DNA of 40,930 bases from the NCBI GenBank assembly GCA_910575555.1, contig CAJTFX010000039.1, positions 1 to 40,930 on the forward strand, written 5' to 3'. Under the pieces are notes generated by a model, which was not told the origin of the DNA, made no database searches, and saw nothing but the letters and a program-made list of their open reading frames with translations. Each line of letters opens with the position of its first letter. The first letter of the stretch is position 1. The stretch is from Lachnospiraceae bacterium (lineage in GTDB: Bacteria > Bacillota > Clostridia > Lachnospirales > Lachnospiraceae). Positions 28,444-36,991 of the stretch are shown here, piece by piece. Both the position numbers and the translations under genes were made by a program.

Positions 28444-30390
28444 ATGGAAAGAAAATTTCCACATTTATCAAGCCCTATTACGATCGGAAGAGTGACATTT
28501 CGAAATCGTATGTTTTCTGCGCCGATGGGCGGCACAGATATCACAAATGACGGCTGCATCGGACCAAAATCAACTGCGTTTTATGAATTAAGAGGAAAAG
28601 GCGGCGCGGCTGCTGTTACTGTCAGTGAATGTATGGTGCATCCAAAGACAGACGGCTCGCATGCGTACCACCTGGATACAGCAGTGTTAAATTCTCTTGC
28701 TGCAGCAACCTATACTGCGGATGCAATACGCCGCCATGGAGCTATGCCAAGCTTGGAATTATCGCATTCTGGCATGTATGCAGGAACTTATATGACAGAT
28801 AAGACAAAACAGAAATCCATGAACCAGTGGGGTGCTAGTGATATTATCCGGCCAGATGGCATAGAAGTAAAGGCGCTCACAAAAGAAATGATTGCTGAAA
28901 TTGTAGAATCCTATGGTACAGTAGCAGGCCTGGCGAAACGGGCTGGCTTTGAAATGATCATGGTACATGGCGGCCACGGCTGGCTGCTGAATCAGTTCTT
29001 TTCTCCGTATTTTAATAAGCGGACGGATGAGTATGGCGGAAGTCTTGAAAATCGCTGCCGTCTGGCAATAGAAGTACTGAAATCGGTAAGGGAGGCCGTT
29101 GGGCCTGGATTTCCAATCGAATTCCGTCTGAGCGGTTCCGAACTGTTCGAAGGGGGTTATGACCTTGCAGAGGGGTGTCGGATTGCACAACAGATAGAGC
29201 CTTATATCGATCTGCTTCACGTATCTGCCGGCACGTACCAGAGAGGATTTGGCGATACGCATCCTTCCATGTTTAAAGAACATGGTTGTAATGTATATCT
29301 GGCTGCAGAGATCAAAAAACATGTATCTATACCAGTTGCTACATTAGGAGGTTTAAATGACCCTCATCAGATGGAGGAAATCATTGCCAGTGGTAAAGCC
29401 GATATTGTATATATGGCCAGAGCGCTTCTGGCTGACCCATGCCTGCCAAGAAAAGTTGTAGAAAACCGTGAGGATGAAATTGTAAAATGCCTCCGCTGCT
29501 TTACCTGTATGGCAGAAAGGGCTGCTACCTCTACCAGAAGATGCACGGTGAATCCATTGATCGGACGTGAAATGGAAGGCTGGGATGTGCTCCCGGCTCC
29601 GGAGAAGAAAAAAGTGCTTGTTGCTGGCGGCGGCCCGGGCGGATTGTATGCGGCATATACAGCAGCCCGAAAGGGGCATCAAGTTATTCTGTGCGAAAAA
29701 GAATCAGATGTGGGCGGTATATTAAAAAGTGAACAGGCTCTTCCTTTTAAACACGAAATGTATGAACTGTCTGGTACATACAAACTCTTAGCAAAAAAAG
29801 CAGGTGTAGAAATCCGTCTGAACACAGAGGTTACGAAAGAATACGCAGAAAAAGAAGATGTGGATGCATTGATCATAGCCGTTGGTTCCACGCCGCTGGT
29901 TCCACCGATTCCTGGTTTGAACGGGAACAATGTAGTACTCGTCAATAACTATTATCTGGAAAAAGAAAAGGTCAGTGACGAAGTAGTCGTATTTGGCGGC
30001 GGCCTTGCCGGGTGTGAATGCGCAATACATCTTGGCATGGAAGGTAAAAAAGTCTGCCTGGTAGAAATGCGTGATGAACTTGCTCCAGATGCAAATGTAC
30101 GCCATCGTCCGCTTCTTTTAAAAGAAATAGAGAAATACGCAACTGTTTATACCGGGTACAAGGGCCTGGAAGTTACAGCGGATGGAATTCTTTGTGAAGA
30201 TAAGAATGGCAGCAAGCAGCTTGTTCCTGGAAAATCAGTAATTTGTGCCCTGGGACAGCGTTCACGTACAGATGCGGTTACAGAATTACAGGATGCAGCG
30301 CCTTTTGTAAGAGTGATTGGTGATGCGGCAAAAGTATCAACGATTACAAATGCCGTCTATTGGGGCTACCATGCTGCTTTAGACATTTAA
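28444..30390 (+). CDS. OYE-type Fe-S flavoenzyme (enoate/dienoyl-CoA reductase family)
   Basis: A 648-residue protein with AAGGAGG upstream. Residues 1-345 form an old-yellow-enzyme TIM barrel with FMN ('VHGGHGWLLNQFFSPYFNKR', then 'TDEYGGSLENRCRLAIEVL'; 'LHVSAGTYQ'; 'IVYMARALLADP'). Then comes a 4Fe-4S motif C349-x2-C352-x2-C355-x11-C367, then an FAD domain ('VLVAGGGPGGLYAAYTAARK') and an NAD(P)H domain ('VVVFGGGLAGCECAIHLGME'). This layout is that of 2,4-dienoyl-CoA reductase, 2-enoate reductase and the bile-acid enzymes BaiCD/BaiH: hydride moves from NAD(P)H via FAD and the cluster to FMN to reduce a C=C bond. The usual Tyr after HGxHG is Trp here. The substrate is not deducible; the adjacent OFA transporter suggests an imported carboxylate. 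Confidence 0.88.
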   Translation: MERKFPHLSSPITIGRVTFRNRMFSAPMGGTDITNDGCIGPKSTAFYELRGKGGAAAVTVSECMVHPKTDGSHAYHLDTAVLNSLAAATYTADAIRRHGAMPSLELSHSGMYAGTYMTDKTKQKSMNQWGASDIIRPDGIEVKALTKEMIAEIVESYGTVAGLAKRAGFEMIMVHGGHGWLLNQFFSPYFNKRTDEYGGSLENRCRLAIEVLKSVREAVGPGFPIEFRLSGSELFEGGYDLAEGCRIAQQIEPYIDLLHVSAGTYQRGFGDTHPSMFKEHGCNVYLAAEIKKHVSIPVATLGGLNDPHQMEEIIASGKADIVYMARALLADPCLPRKVVENREDEIVKCLRCFTCMAERAATSTRRCTVNPLIGREMEGWDVLPAPEKKKVLVAGGGPGGLYAAYTAARKGHQVILCEKESDVGGILKSEQALPFKHEMYELSGTYKLLAKKAGVEIRLNTEVTKEYAEKEDVDALIIAVGSTPLVPPIPGLNGNNVVLVNNYYLEKEKVSDEVVVFGGGLAGCECAIHLGMEGKKVCLVEMRDELAPDANVRHRPLLLKEIEKYATVYTGYKGLEVTADGILCEDKNGSKQLVPGKSVICALGQRSRTDAVTELQDAAPFVRVIGDAAKVSTITNAVYWGYHAALDI

Positions 30391-30410
30391 GAGAAAGCGG
30401 GAAAAAGGTT

Positions 30411-31631
30411 ATGAATTTAGATAAGAAAAGATGGATCATACTAGCGGCAGCATGTCTGATCAATTTGTGTTTAGGTTCAATTTATGCATGGAGTGTATTT
30501 GCTTCTTCCATGGCAGAACATTTTAGCAATGCCCTTGGACAGAATGTAACATCTGGTGATCTTGCAATTGTATATACAATTGCAAATGCAGTAGGGCCTG
30601 TTACGATGATTTCCGGCGGAGCAGTCAATGATAGGCTGGGACCGAAAAAGGTGATTACACTGGGTGGTATCATGTTTGGCGGCGGCATGGTGATTTCTGG
30701 TTTTGCAACCAGCGTTTCATTCCTAATCGTCAGCTATGGATTGATAGCCGGACTGGGACTTGGAATGGCCTATGGGGCAACCATCTCTACGAGTGTGAAA
30801 TATTTTCCGGATAAACGTGGTCTGATAGGCGGCATTACGACTGCTGTATATGGAATGAGTTCCGTGATTCTGCCTCCTATTATTACGATTATTGTAAATC
30901 GCTGGAATGCTACGGTTGCGTTCAAAGCGGTTGGAGCGGTTTTTCTGGTTATTATTCTTATAAGCACACAGTTTTTGGAGCAGTGTCCCCAGAATTATGT
31001 TCCGGCAGGTTACAAACCGCCTGCAACGCAAAAGGGCATAGCAGATCTGAACTGGAAAGAGATGCTCAGGACGCCGGTATTTTATGTCATGCTGCTTCTG
31101 CTTACAAGCGGAGCTTTCAGTGGCATGATGGTTATTTCCCAGGCATCGGCAATGGCACAGGGAATGATTGGGATGACAGCCATTGCAGCGAGTGCGGCGG
31201 TATCAATCCTTGCCCTTTTTAATGCGTTGGGACGAATTGTGGCGGGATATATATCAGATAAAATCGGCCGGATCAATACGTTGATGACAGCATGTATTTT
31301 ATGTATTGCCGGAATGCTGTGCCTGTATTTTTCTGCAAATGGACAGCAGATGTTATTCTATATTGGAATCTGTATTGTTGGTGTTAGTTTTGGTTCTTTT
31401 ATGGGAGTGTATCCGGGTTTTACAGCAGACCAGTTCGGTGCGCGTAATAACAGTGTAAATTATGGAATTATGTTCATTGGTTTTGCACTTGCGGGATATT
31501 TTGGACCACAGATTATGCGCAGCGTTTATAATTCAACCGGAATTTACCAAAATGCTTTTTTGATTGCCTGTGGGCTGAATATAGCAGGGATCATTTTGAC
31601 CATTTTTTACCGAATTATCAGAAAGAAGTAA
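30411..31631 (+). CDS. OFA family MFS transporter (oxalate/formate or lactate type)
   Basis: The start at 30411 follows 'gggaaaaagg'; the frame extends 17 codons further into the reductase gene. The 406-residue protein has twelve membrane segments and the OFA signature near the N-terminus ('CLINLCLGSIYAWSVFASSM'), the MFS loop 'GAVNDRLGPKKV' between helices 2 and 3, and 'GYISDKIGRINTL' between 8 and 9. OFA transporters move small mono- or dicarboxylates. It is 20 bp after the reductase gene, so the two are surely co-transcribed and probably share the substrate. Confidence 0.87.
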   Translation: MNLDKKRWIILAAACLINLCLGSIYAWSVFASSMAEHFSNALGQNVTSGDLAIVYTIANAVGPVTMISGGAVNDRLGPKKVITLGGIMFGGGMVISGFATSVSFLIVSYGLIAGLGLGMAYGATISTSVKYFPDKRGLIGGITTAVYGMSSVILPPIITIIVNRWNATVAFKAVGAVFLVIILISTQFLEQCPQNYVPAGYKPPATQKGIADLNWKEMLRTPVFYVMLLLLTSGAFSGMMVISQASAMAQGMIGMTAIAASAAVSILALFNALGRIVAGYISDKIGRINTLMTACILCIAGMLCLYFSANGQQMLFYIGICIVGVSFGSFMGVYPGFTADQFGARNNSVNYGIMFIGFALAGYFGPQIMRSVYNSTGIYQNAFLIACGLNIAGIILTIFYRIIRKK

Positions 31632-31639
31632 ATCGGTTT

Positions 31640-32103
31640 ATGGAACAATTAAAGTTTCAAAAGTGCAAGCCAACAAAATTATGTTGAAATAGACACGGTT
31701 CATTCTTCGGGAGAATCCAAGAAGACGCTCTTGACCTTCTTTTTCCCGAAAGAAAAACTCTTCCTGGCATCCCTGATGAACTGCTGTACAAAGGGTGCTG
31801 TACGCCTTGTTTTCGACCCTCTGAAACAGGAAAACACCTTATGATGCCGCATGGAAGTCATAAGGCGAAAATACCTTGAAAACGCTTCAACTTAAGCGTA
31901 TTTCACCCGACGAGGTGAATCTGATGCCTAAGCTGATCCGTTTCAATCGCTAACTAACTGATAAAAATCTGCTGCCAGACTGGAAGTAAACGTTTCACAT
32001 TTTTGGAATATGGCTGGTGGAATTTAGTCCTGCACTGGAATTTACTTTTTCAATTCAGCGCAGGACTTTCCAGATACTTATCAGCCGGGCATATTCCAGA
32101 CAG
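31640..32103. other. Gene-free region rich in inverted repeats
   Basis: No start-to-stop gene is supported. Several hairpins follow one another: TTCGGGA/TCCCGAA (about 31707/31762), CCTTATGA/TCATAAGG (about 31838/31858), TTCACC/GGTGAA (about 31902/31914), and an arm pair GGAATATG (32005-32012)/CATATTCC (32090-32097) enclosing GTCCTGCACTGGAATT (32027-32042)/AATTCAGCGCAGGAC (32052-32066). The last structure begins 7 bp after the stop of the minus-strand gene at 32104. On the minus strand, about 65 codons from 31845 to 31640 are open without a start. It may be a structured RNA, a decayed element, or both. Confidence 0.5.
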
Positions 32104-32847
32104 CTATTGTTCATTTCCTGTGTATAAATAGTTGATATATTTTACAGCATTGCCGGTTCGGGGAGAATTGCCGACCACGCCAAGATATATGTCATCGTGA
32201 AACCCTGCCTGCTTCAATAACCCCTTTTGTGAAACAATAAGGCCCATTGGGTATTCTTCCGTTACCGCCTGATAAGGCAGGGAGCTGTCTGCAAGTAAAT
32301 CTTCGGAATTGTCTTCCAAAATGGATGTGTTGGCAACGAGGTATGGTTTTAGCGCGTCAAAGGTATCTGGAGATAAATCCCGAAGTAAATGCTCCAGATT
32401 GCACAGGTATCCGTTTTGCGAGAATGCGTCAAATGACTCCTTGTCCATCAAAACTACATCGAGCTGTTCGCTGTCGATAGCAGCAAGGATTTTTATGCGG
32501 GAGGCATAAGTGTATTCATGATGCGGATTGTTTGGGTCGCTAGTCAGGTATAGCCCGGTGTATAACTGCACCTTTTTTTGGGAAATATTTTCATCCATAA
32601 ACCCCAGAAAATCTTCGCTTAGCTGAAGATTCAGCGGTTCGCTGGAAGATATATTAATAAGGCCGGCATAGAGCACAGTATCTTTCCTGGTAAAGCGCCC
32701 ATAAGCGGTATAGCCGATGATATATAGGAAGATGAAACAGACTATCATTGGGAATTTGTAATAATCCCAGATGTACTGTAGCTTCTGTTTTCCGTGGAGC
32801 CGCTTCCATTGTTCCTTTTTTGCGGTTATAGTTTTATTCGGTTTCAT
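32104..32847 (-). CDS. Membrane-anchored protein of unknown function
   Basis: The start is taken at the ATG at 32847 (a TTG two codons earlier is possible); the ribosome site is weak. The 247-residue protein has a basic, Lys-rich N-terminus (about 1-30), one membrane helix ('FPMIVCFIFLYIIGYTAYG', about 33-52) and an extracytoplasmic domain. The segment 'IKILAAIDSEQLDVVLMDKE' then 'FDAFSQNGYLCNLEHLL' reads like a ligand-binding fold related to solute-binding proteins. I do not recognise a named family. It is the last gene after LacI and DUF624 on the minus strand, 52 bp from the DUF624 gene, so a part in sugar-locus membrane function is plausible. Confidence 0.65.
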   Translation of the reverse strand: MKPNKTITAKKEQWKRLHGKQKLQYIWDYYKFPMIVCFIFLYIIGYTAYGRFTRKDTVLYAGLINISSSEPLNLQLSEDFLGFMDENISQKKVQLYTGLYLTSDPNNPHHEYTYASRIKILAAIDSEQLDVVLMDKESFDAFSQNGYLCNLEHLLRDLSPDTFDALKPYLVANTSILEDNSEDLLADSSLPYQAVTEEYPMGLIVSQKGLLKQAGFHDDIYLGVVGNSPRTGNAVKYINYLYTGNEQ

Positions 32848-32898
32848 AAGCAAATTTCCGTGGGCTTAAAAAGTTCCCAGCATCCTTTCGTTTGGAAG

Positions 32899-33546
32899 TT
32901 ACTGCGGTTCAGAGGCAGATTCTTGGTTAGATTCTGTTTTTTCCTGACAAAGCAGCAGGATATTGGACAGCAGGCATGAGCAGAGCAATGCGCACAGGCC
33001 TTCCCCAAAAATGATAGCCGGGGTAAAAAAGCGTACTACAACCAGCAGCATTGCAAAATAAATGGCAGCCATTGATATGGTGCAGAACAAAAACCGGATG
33101 CCCACAAACAGCGCATTTTTAAACATTGCGCTAATTGTATTTTCAAATCTTGCCATAAGAGGGAAAATATACATGAGGACAATGGCATAGGCAGCCGCGG
33201 CAATAATAAGGAACGCAGTACAAAGGGTCCAGAAAGCATTTTCGTACCGCATGTGGTATACGACATACCCGTCCACGCCAAGGATAATTCCCATGCATAG
33301 AAGAATCATCCAGACGATGGTGCTCTGCTTTAAGTTTACCCGGAAAGAATGGAAGAAAGCTTTCGTGATGTTGCCCTCATCATTCTTGGCTATCTTCAAT
33401 GTGACATAAAAAAGCGCGGTGGTTGACGCCCCGATTGTTACAATGGGGATGCAGCAAATAAACCATAGGATATTCAGATAAACACTGTAAACGACTTTGT
33501 TGATAAGCTGCATAAGCGGTCCGTCCAGATTGAATAAATTTCTCAT
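32899..33546 (-). CDS. DUF624 (YesL-like) membrane protein
   Basis: A 215-residue protein with the family N-terminus ('MRNLFNLDGPLMQLINKVVY'), then 'LNILWFICCIPIVTIGASTTAL', 'AKNDEGNITKAFFHSFRVNLKQST' and further helices, giving about five membrane segments. DUF624 proteins stand beside carbohydrate ABC transporters of the LplB/YtcP/LipO kind in many Firmicutes, but no function is proven. AAGGAGG precedes the start at 33546. It follows the LacI gene with 85 bp between. Confidence 0.9.
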   Translation of the reverse strand: MRNLFNLDGPLMQLINKVVYSVYLNILWFICCIPIVTIGASTTALFYVTLKIAKNDEGNITKAFFHSFRVNLKQSTIVWMILLCMGIILGVDGYVVYHMRYENAFWTLCTAFLIIAAAAYAIVLMYIFPLMARFENTISAMFKNALFVGIRFLFCTISMAAIYFAMLLVVVRFFTPAIIFGEGLCALLCSCLLSNILLLCQEKTESNQESASEPQ

Positions 33547-33631
33547 AGTGGTTCCTCCTTGTTTGTGTAAGCTGCCTCCCCTGGGCGCCTATGTGGTATA
33601 TGGCAGGTACGGCATGGTTTACTGCTTCTGA

Positions 33632-34702
33632 TTAATTTTCTGTAGATTCCCTGTAAATCAGGTTAGTTTCCGTGTGCACGGTACAATAATTCAAAGAAGG
33701 CTCATTGATACGGGACATCAGCAGGTTTATGGCGTAGTATCCCATGATTTGGCTATGTATATGGATAGAAGTAAGCGCAGGCGTAACAATTTTTGCATCC
33801 GGCGAATCATCAAATCCGCACAAATAGACATCCTGCGGAACGGAATACCCCAGTTTCTTCAGTACCTGCATAGCATCAATCGCCACAAAGTCATTGGCGC
33901 ACAGAAATACGTCTGGCATGTGCCTTAATTTTTGCAGACATTCTGTCAGATAATCCTGATAAGCTGCGGGGTCCGGGTCAAGGCCTTCCGGCGGATTCCC
34001 TGTGATGCAGTACGCATCGGGGCAGGAAAGCCCTGACAGGTACAAGGCCTGCCGATAAGCAGTGTAGCGTTCAAAAAAGGACTGGCAATGCAGATGTTTG
34101 CCAATGAATCCGATATTTGTCTTTCCGCGCCGTATCATTTCCTGAATGAACAGATAGATGTTGGACTGATTATCCATGAGTAGGATATCTGCTTCTAAAG
34201 GCTCTTTGAAACAAGGCGCTGGAGCGTCTATCAGTAAAACGGGGAGACCCAGATTGCAAATCATTTTGTCGTAGTTATAATCAAACATCTCAATGCAGAT
34301 AATACCGGCGGTCCGCTCTATGGAAAAGGACGCAGGAAGCGTCAGGGAATTGATTTCTTCCGAAAGAATCCGATGCATGGTAAGCGTGTATCCCAGCCCT
34401 GAAAGCTCTTTCTGGAATTTATCCAGCATAACTGTTGCAAAATGGGAGTTTCCCAGTAAATTCGTGATAAATAAGGCAATCTCGGCATTTTCTTTCGGCG
34501 CTGAAAGGGCAAGTACCGGCATGCCTGAATCCACTACTTTTACATATGAAAATTGCTTATAACCCATCTCTGCTGCTTTCTTTAATACTTTTTCCCGGGT
34601 TGCATCTGCCAGTATTCCGGTATTGTTGATGGCCTTGGAAACAGTATTGCGGGAAATGCCCAGTTCTTCTGCGATATCCTGAATAGTAACTCGTGTCTTC
34701 AT
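33632..34702 (-). CDS. LacI family transcriptional regulator
   Basis: A 356-residue protein with the LacI HTH at the N-terminus ('TIQDIAEELGISRNTVSKAI') and hinge, then a periplasmic-binding-protein-like sugar domain ('ALFITNLLGNSHFATVMLDK', 'DVFLCANDFVAIDAMQVLKK', 'VYLCGFDDSPDAKIVTPALT'). It is divergent from the permease operon with a 397-bp A+T-rich gap. It most likely represses or activates the transport and GH32 genes in response to a fructoside; the inducer cannot be told from sequence. Confidence 0.92.
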   Translation of the reverse strand: MKTRVTIQDIAEELGISRNTVSKAINNTGILADATREKVLKKAAEMGYKQFSYVKVVDSGMPVLALSAPKENAEIALFITNLLGNSHFATVMLDKFQKELSGLGYTLTMHRILSEEINSLTLPASFSIERTAGIICIEMFDYNYDKMICNLGLPVLLIDAPAPCFKEPLEADILLMDNQSNIYLFIQEMIRRGKTNIGFIGKHLHCQSFFERYTAYRQALYLSGLSCPDAYCITGNPPEGLDPDPAAYQDYLTECLQKLRHMPDVFLCANDFVAIDAMQVLKKLGYSVPQDVYLCGFDDSPDAKIVTPALTSIHIHSQIMGYYAINLLMSRINEPSLNYCTVHTETNLIYRESTEN

Positions 34703-34945
34703 ATATGCCTCCTTGTCATTAATCCTATAATAAAAGCTGACGTACCTAAATGCTGTTATGGTTTATTTTACATTCTGTGATGCTAATTACTATTATAATG
34801 TGCAAATGATTATGTGTCAAATGTAAAAATTAAAAAAATGAAATAATTTATGGGTTAAGTTTTGCTTAATGGTATTTTTCCAAGTCGTTTTGTACATAAA
34901 AGTAAAAAACCGCAAAAAATACTTGGGCAAATGAACCATCAAGTG

Positions 34946-34974
34946 TTGACTAAATGTAAAATTGATGGTATAAA
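34946..34974 (+). promoter_or_regulatory. Promoter of the sugar ABC transporter operon
   Basis: TTGACT (34946-34951), 17 bp, TATAAA (34969-34974), about 125 bp before the first permease start. The surrounding gap (34703-35099) is very A+T rich. I see no clear LacI-type palindrome; the repeated 'acaaatttta' / 'aaattttaca' around 34994-35022 could be a target. Confidence 0.65.
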
Positions 34975-35099
34975 TGTAATATACAAATCTCAACACAAAA
35001 TTTTACAAATGCACAAATTTTAACGTATGGAAGGGGGATAGTAAGCAATAGGAGTAGGCAAATGCAAAAATGGAGGGATTTGGAAGAAAGGAGGAAATT

Positions 35100-36050
35100 A
35101 TGAGAACAACTACAAAAACTGTTCCAAGTGGAAAACAGGGCAACACAGGCGCCGGATTGCATAACGCGCTGTTATACATTAAGCAGCACTGGCAGCTTTA
35201 TCTGATTTTCTTAATGCCGGCATTATTGCTGACACTGATTTTTAAGTATGCGCCTATGAGCGGTATCCTGATCGCATTTCAGGATTATAATCCCTTTAAA
35301 GGGGTCTTTGGCAGCGAGTGGGTAGGGCTAAAGCATTTCACAAGGTTTTTGTCTTCGCCTGATTTTATGGGTTATTTGGCAAATACATTAAAGCTGAGTG
35401 TATACAGCCTGTTGTGGGGATTCCCGGTTCCGATTATTTTGGCGCTTTTGCTGAACAGGATCCAGAGCACGGGTATTAAGAAAAAAATACAGCTGATACT
35501 TTATCTGCCGAACTTTGTATCGGTCATCGTACTTTGTGGTATCGTGCGTATCTTCCTCTCTGTGACCGGCCCGGTAAACCTTTTGTTGGGAAGTGACATC
35601 AACTTTATGACAATGCCGGAGGCATTCCGCTCTATCTATATTATCAGCGGTATCTGGCAAGGGGCAGGGTGGGCTTCTATTATGTACACCGCTTCTTTAT
35701 CCAATGCCAGCCAAGAGCTGAGGGAAGCCGCAGTCATGGACGGAGCAAATATCCTGCAGCAAATCCGGGTAGTAGAGTGGCCTGCAATCAAGGATATGGT
35801 AGTGCTCCAGTTTATCCTGCAGGCAGGCAATATCATGAGTATCGGATTTGAGAAGGCATATGCGCTGCAGACAGACCTGAACCTTCCGGCTTCTGAAATC
35901 ATTGCTACCTATGTATACCGAAAGGGCTTGATTGATGGGGATTACAGCTTTTCAACGGCGGTGGGCCTTTTCAATACTGTGATTAACGTGATTCTTCTGC
36001 TTGTTGTGAATAAAATTGTAGCAAAGATGAATGACGGACAGGGATTATAA
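35100..36050 (+). CDS. Carbohydrate ABC transporter permease (LplB type)
   Basis: The start at 35100 follows AAAGGAGG at 7 bp; ten upstream codons are open but unsupported. The 316-residue protein has six membrane segments and the EAA loop ('ELREAAVMDGANILQQIRVV') that contacts the ATPase. 'FKYAPMSGILIAFQDYNPFK' near the N-terminus is typical of the LplB/YtcP-associated permeases. It forms the transport channel with the next gene. No ATPase gene is in the window; such systems normally share an MsmK-type ATPase encoded elsewhere. Confidence 0.93.
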   Translation: MRTTTKTVPSGKQGNTGAGLHNALLYIKQHWQLYLIFLMPALLLTLIFKYAPMSGILIAFQDYNPFKGVFGSEWVGLKHFTRFLSSPDFMGYLANTLKLSVYSLLWGFPVPIILALLLNRIQSTGIKKKIQLILYLPNFVSVIVLCGIVRIFLSVTGPVNLLLGSDINFMTMPEAFRSIYIISGIWQGAGWASIMYTASLSNASQELREAAVMDGANILQQIRVVEWPAIKDMVVLQFILQAGNIMSIGFEKAYALQTDLNLPASEIIATYVYRKGLIDGDYSFSTAVGLFNTVINVILLLVVNKIVAKMNDGQGL

Positions 36051-36065
36051 GGAGGTGCATACGGG

Positions 36066-36965
36066 ATGAAGAAGAAAAGCGTATTTTCAAGATATTCAAC
36101 GCAGGATAAGCTTCTGCTGATAATTGGGTATGTGCTGCTTGGGTTATTTGTAATTGCAATTGTGGTACCGCTAATCTACATTGTCGTGGCGTCCTTCATG
36201 GATCCTATTACGCTGCAGAACAAAGGGATTACATTTGATTTTAATAAATGGACGACGACAGCTTATGAACGTGTTATGACAAATGCCCAGATTTGGATTG
36301 GATTTAAAAATGCGATTATCTATTCTATATTGTTTACAGTCGTGTCCGTAGCAGTTACCTTGCTGGCGGCTTATCCGTTGTCCAGGGCAGATTTTAAGGG
36401 AAAAGGATTTTTCAATATTATCTTCATGATTACGATGTTCTTTGGCGGCGGCCTGATTCCTACATATTTGGTCGTAAGTAACTTGGGGCTTGTGGATAGT
36501 ATGTGGGCGGTAATACTTCCCGGGGCGTTCAGTGTCTGGAATATGACGATTGCAAGGACGTATTACAGGGGAATTCCCCAGGAGCTTCGTGAGGCGGCAG
36601 ATGTAGACGGCGCAAGCGAGCTGACATTCTTTTTTAAGATTCTGCTTCCGGTATGTACGCCTGTGATTGCAGTGCTTACCTTATGGCAGTTCGTTGGCAT
36701 GTGGAACAGCTACTTTGACGCAATGATTTACTTGAATGATTCTGCAAGGCAGCCGCTGCAGCTTGTGCTCCGTTCTATCCTGATTCAGAACCAGCCGGAA
36801 TCAGGCATGATTGCAGATATGCAGAGTACGGCGGCACGTGCGCAGTTAGCAGAACTCCTGAAATATGCAACCATTATTATCTCCAGTTTACCGCTTCTGA
36901 TTATGTATCCGTTCTTCCAAAAATATTTTGACAGCGGTATCATGGCTGGCGCCGTAAAAGGCTAA
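36066..36965 (+). CDS. Carbohydrate ABC transporter permease (YtcP type)
   Basis: A 299-residue protein, starting 15 bp after the first permease gene behind AAGGAGGTG. Six membrane segments; EAA loop 'ELREAADVDGASELTFFFKI'; 'MFFGGGLIPTYLVVSNLGLV' and the C-terminal 'YPFFQKYFDSGIMAGAVKG' are typical of the YtcP branch. It pairs with the preceding permease. Confidence 0.94.
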   Translation: MKKKSVFSRYSTQDKLLLIIGYVLLGLFVIAIVVPLIYIVVASFMDPITLQNKGITFDFNKWTTTAYERVMTNAQIWIGFKNAIIYSILFTVVSVAVTLLAAYPLSRADFKGKGFFNIIFMITMFFGGGLIPTYLVVSNLGLVDSMWAVILPGAFSVWNMTIARTYYRGIPQELREAADVDGASELTFFFKILLPVCTPVIAVLTLWQFVGMWNSYFDAMIYLNDSARQPLQLVLRSILIQNQPESGMIADMQSTAARAQLAELLKYATIIISSLPLLIMYPFFQKYFDSGIMAGAVKG

Positions 36966-36991
36966 GCAGGAACGTAAGAAGGAGGCACAGT

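Noticed and set aside
31640-32000. Group II intron or known riboswitch in the inverted-repeat region
   Set aside because: I could not find a domain V-like hairpin or any riboswitch consensus; left as unexplained.
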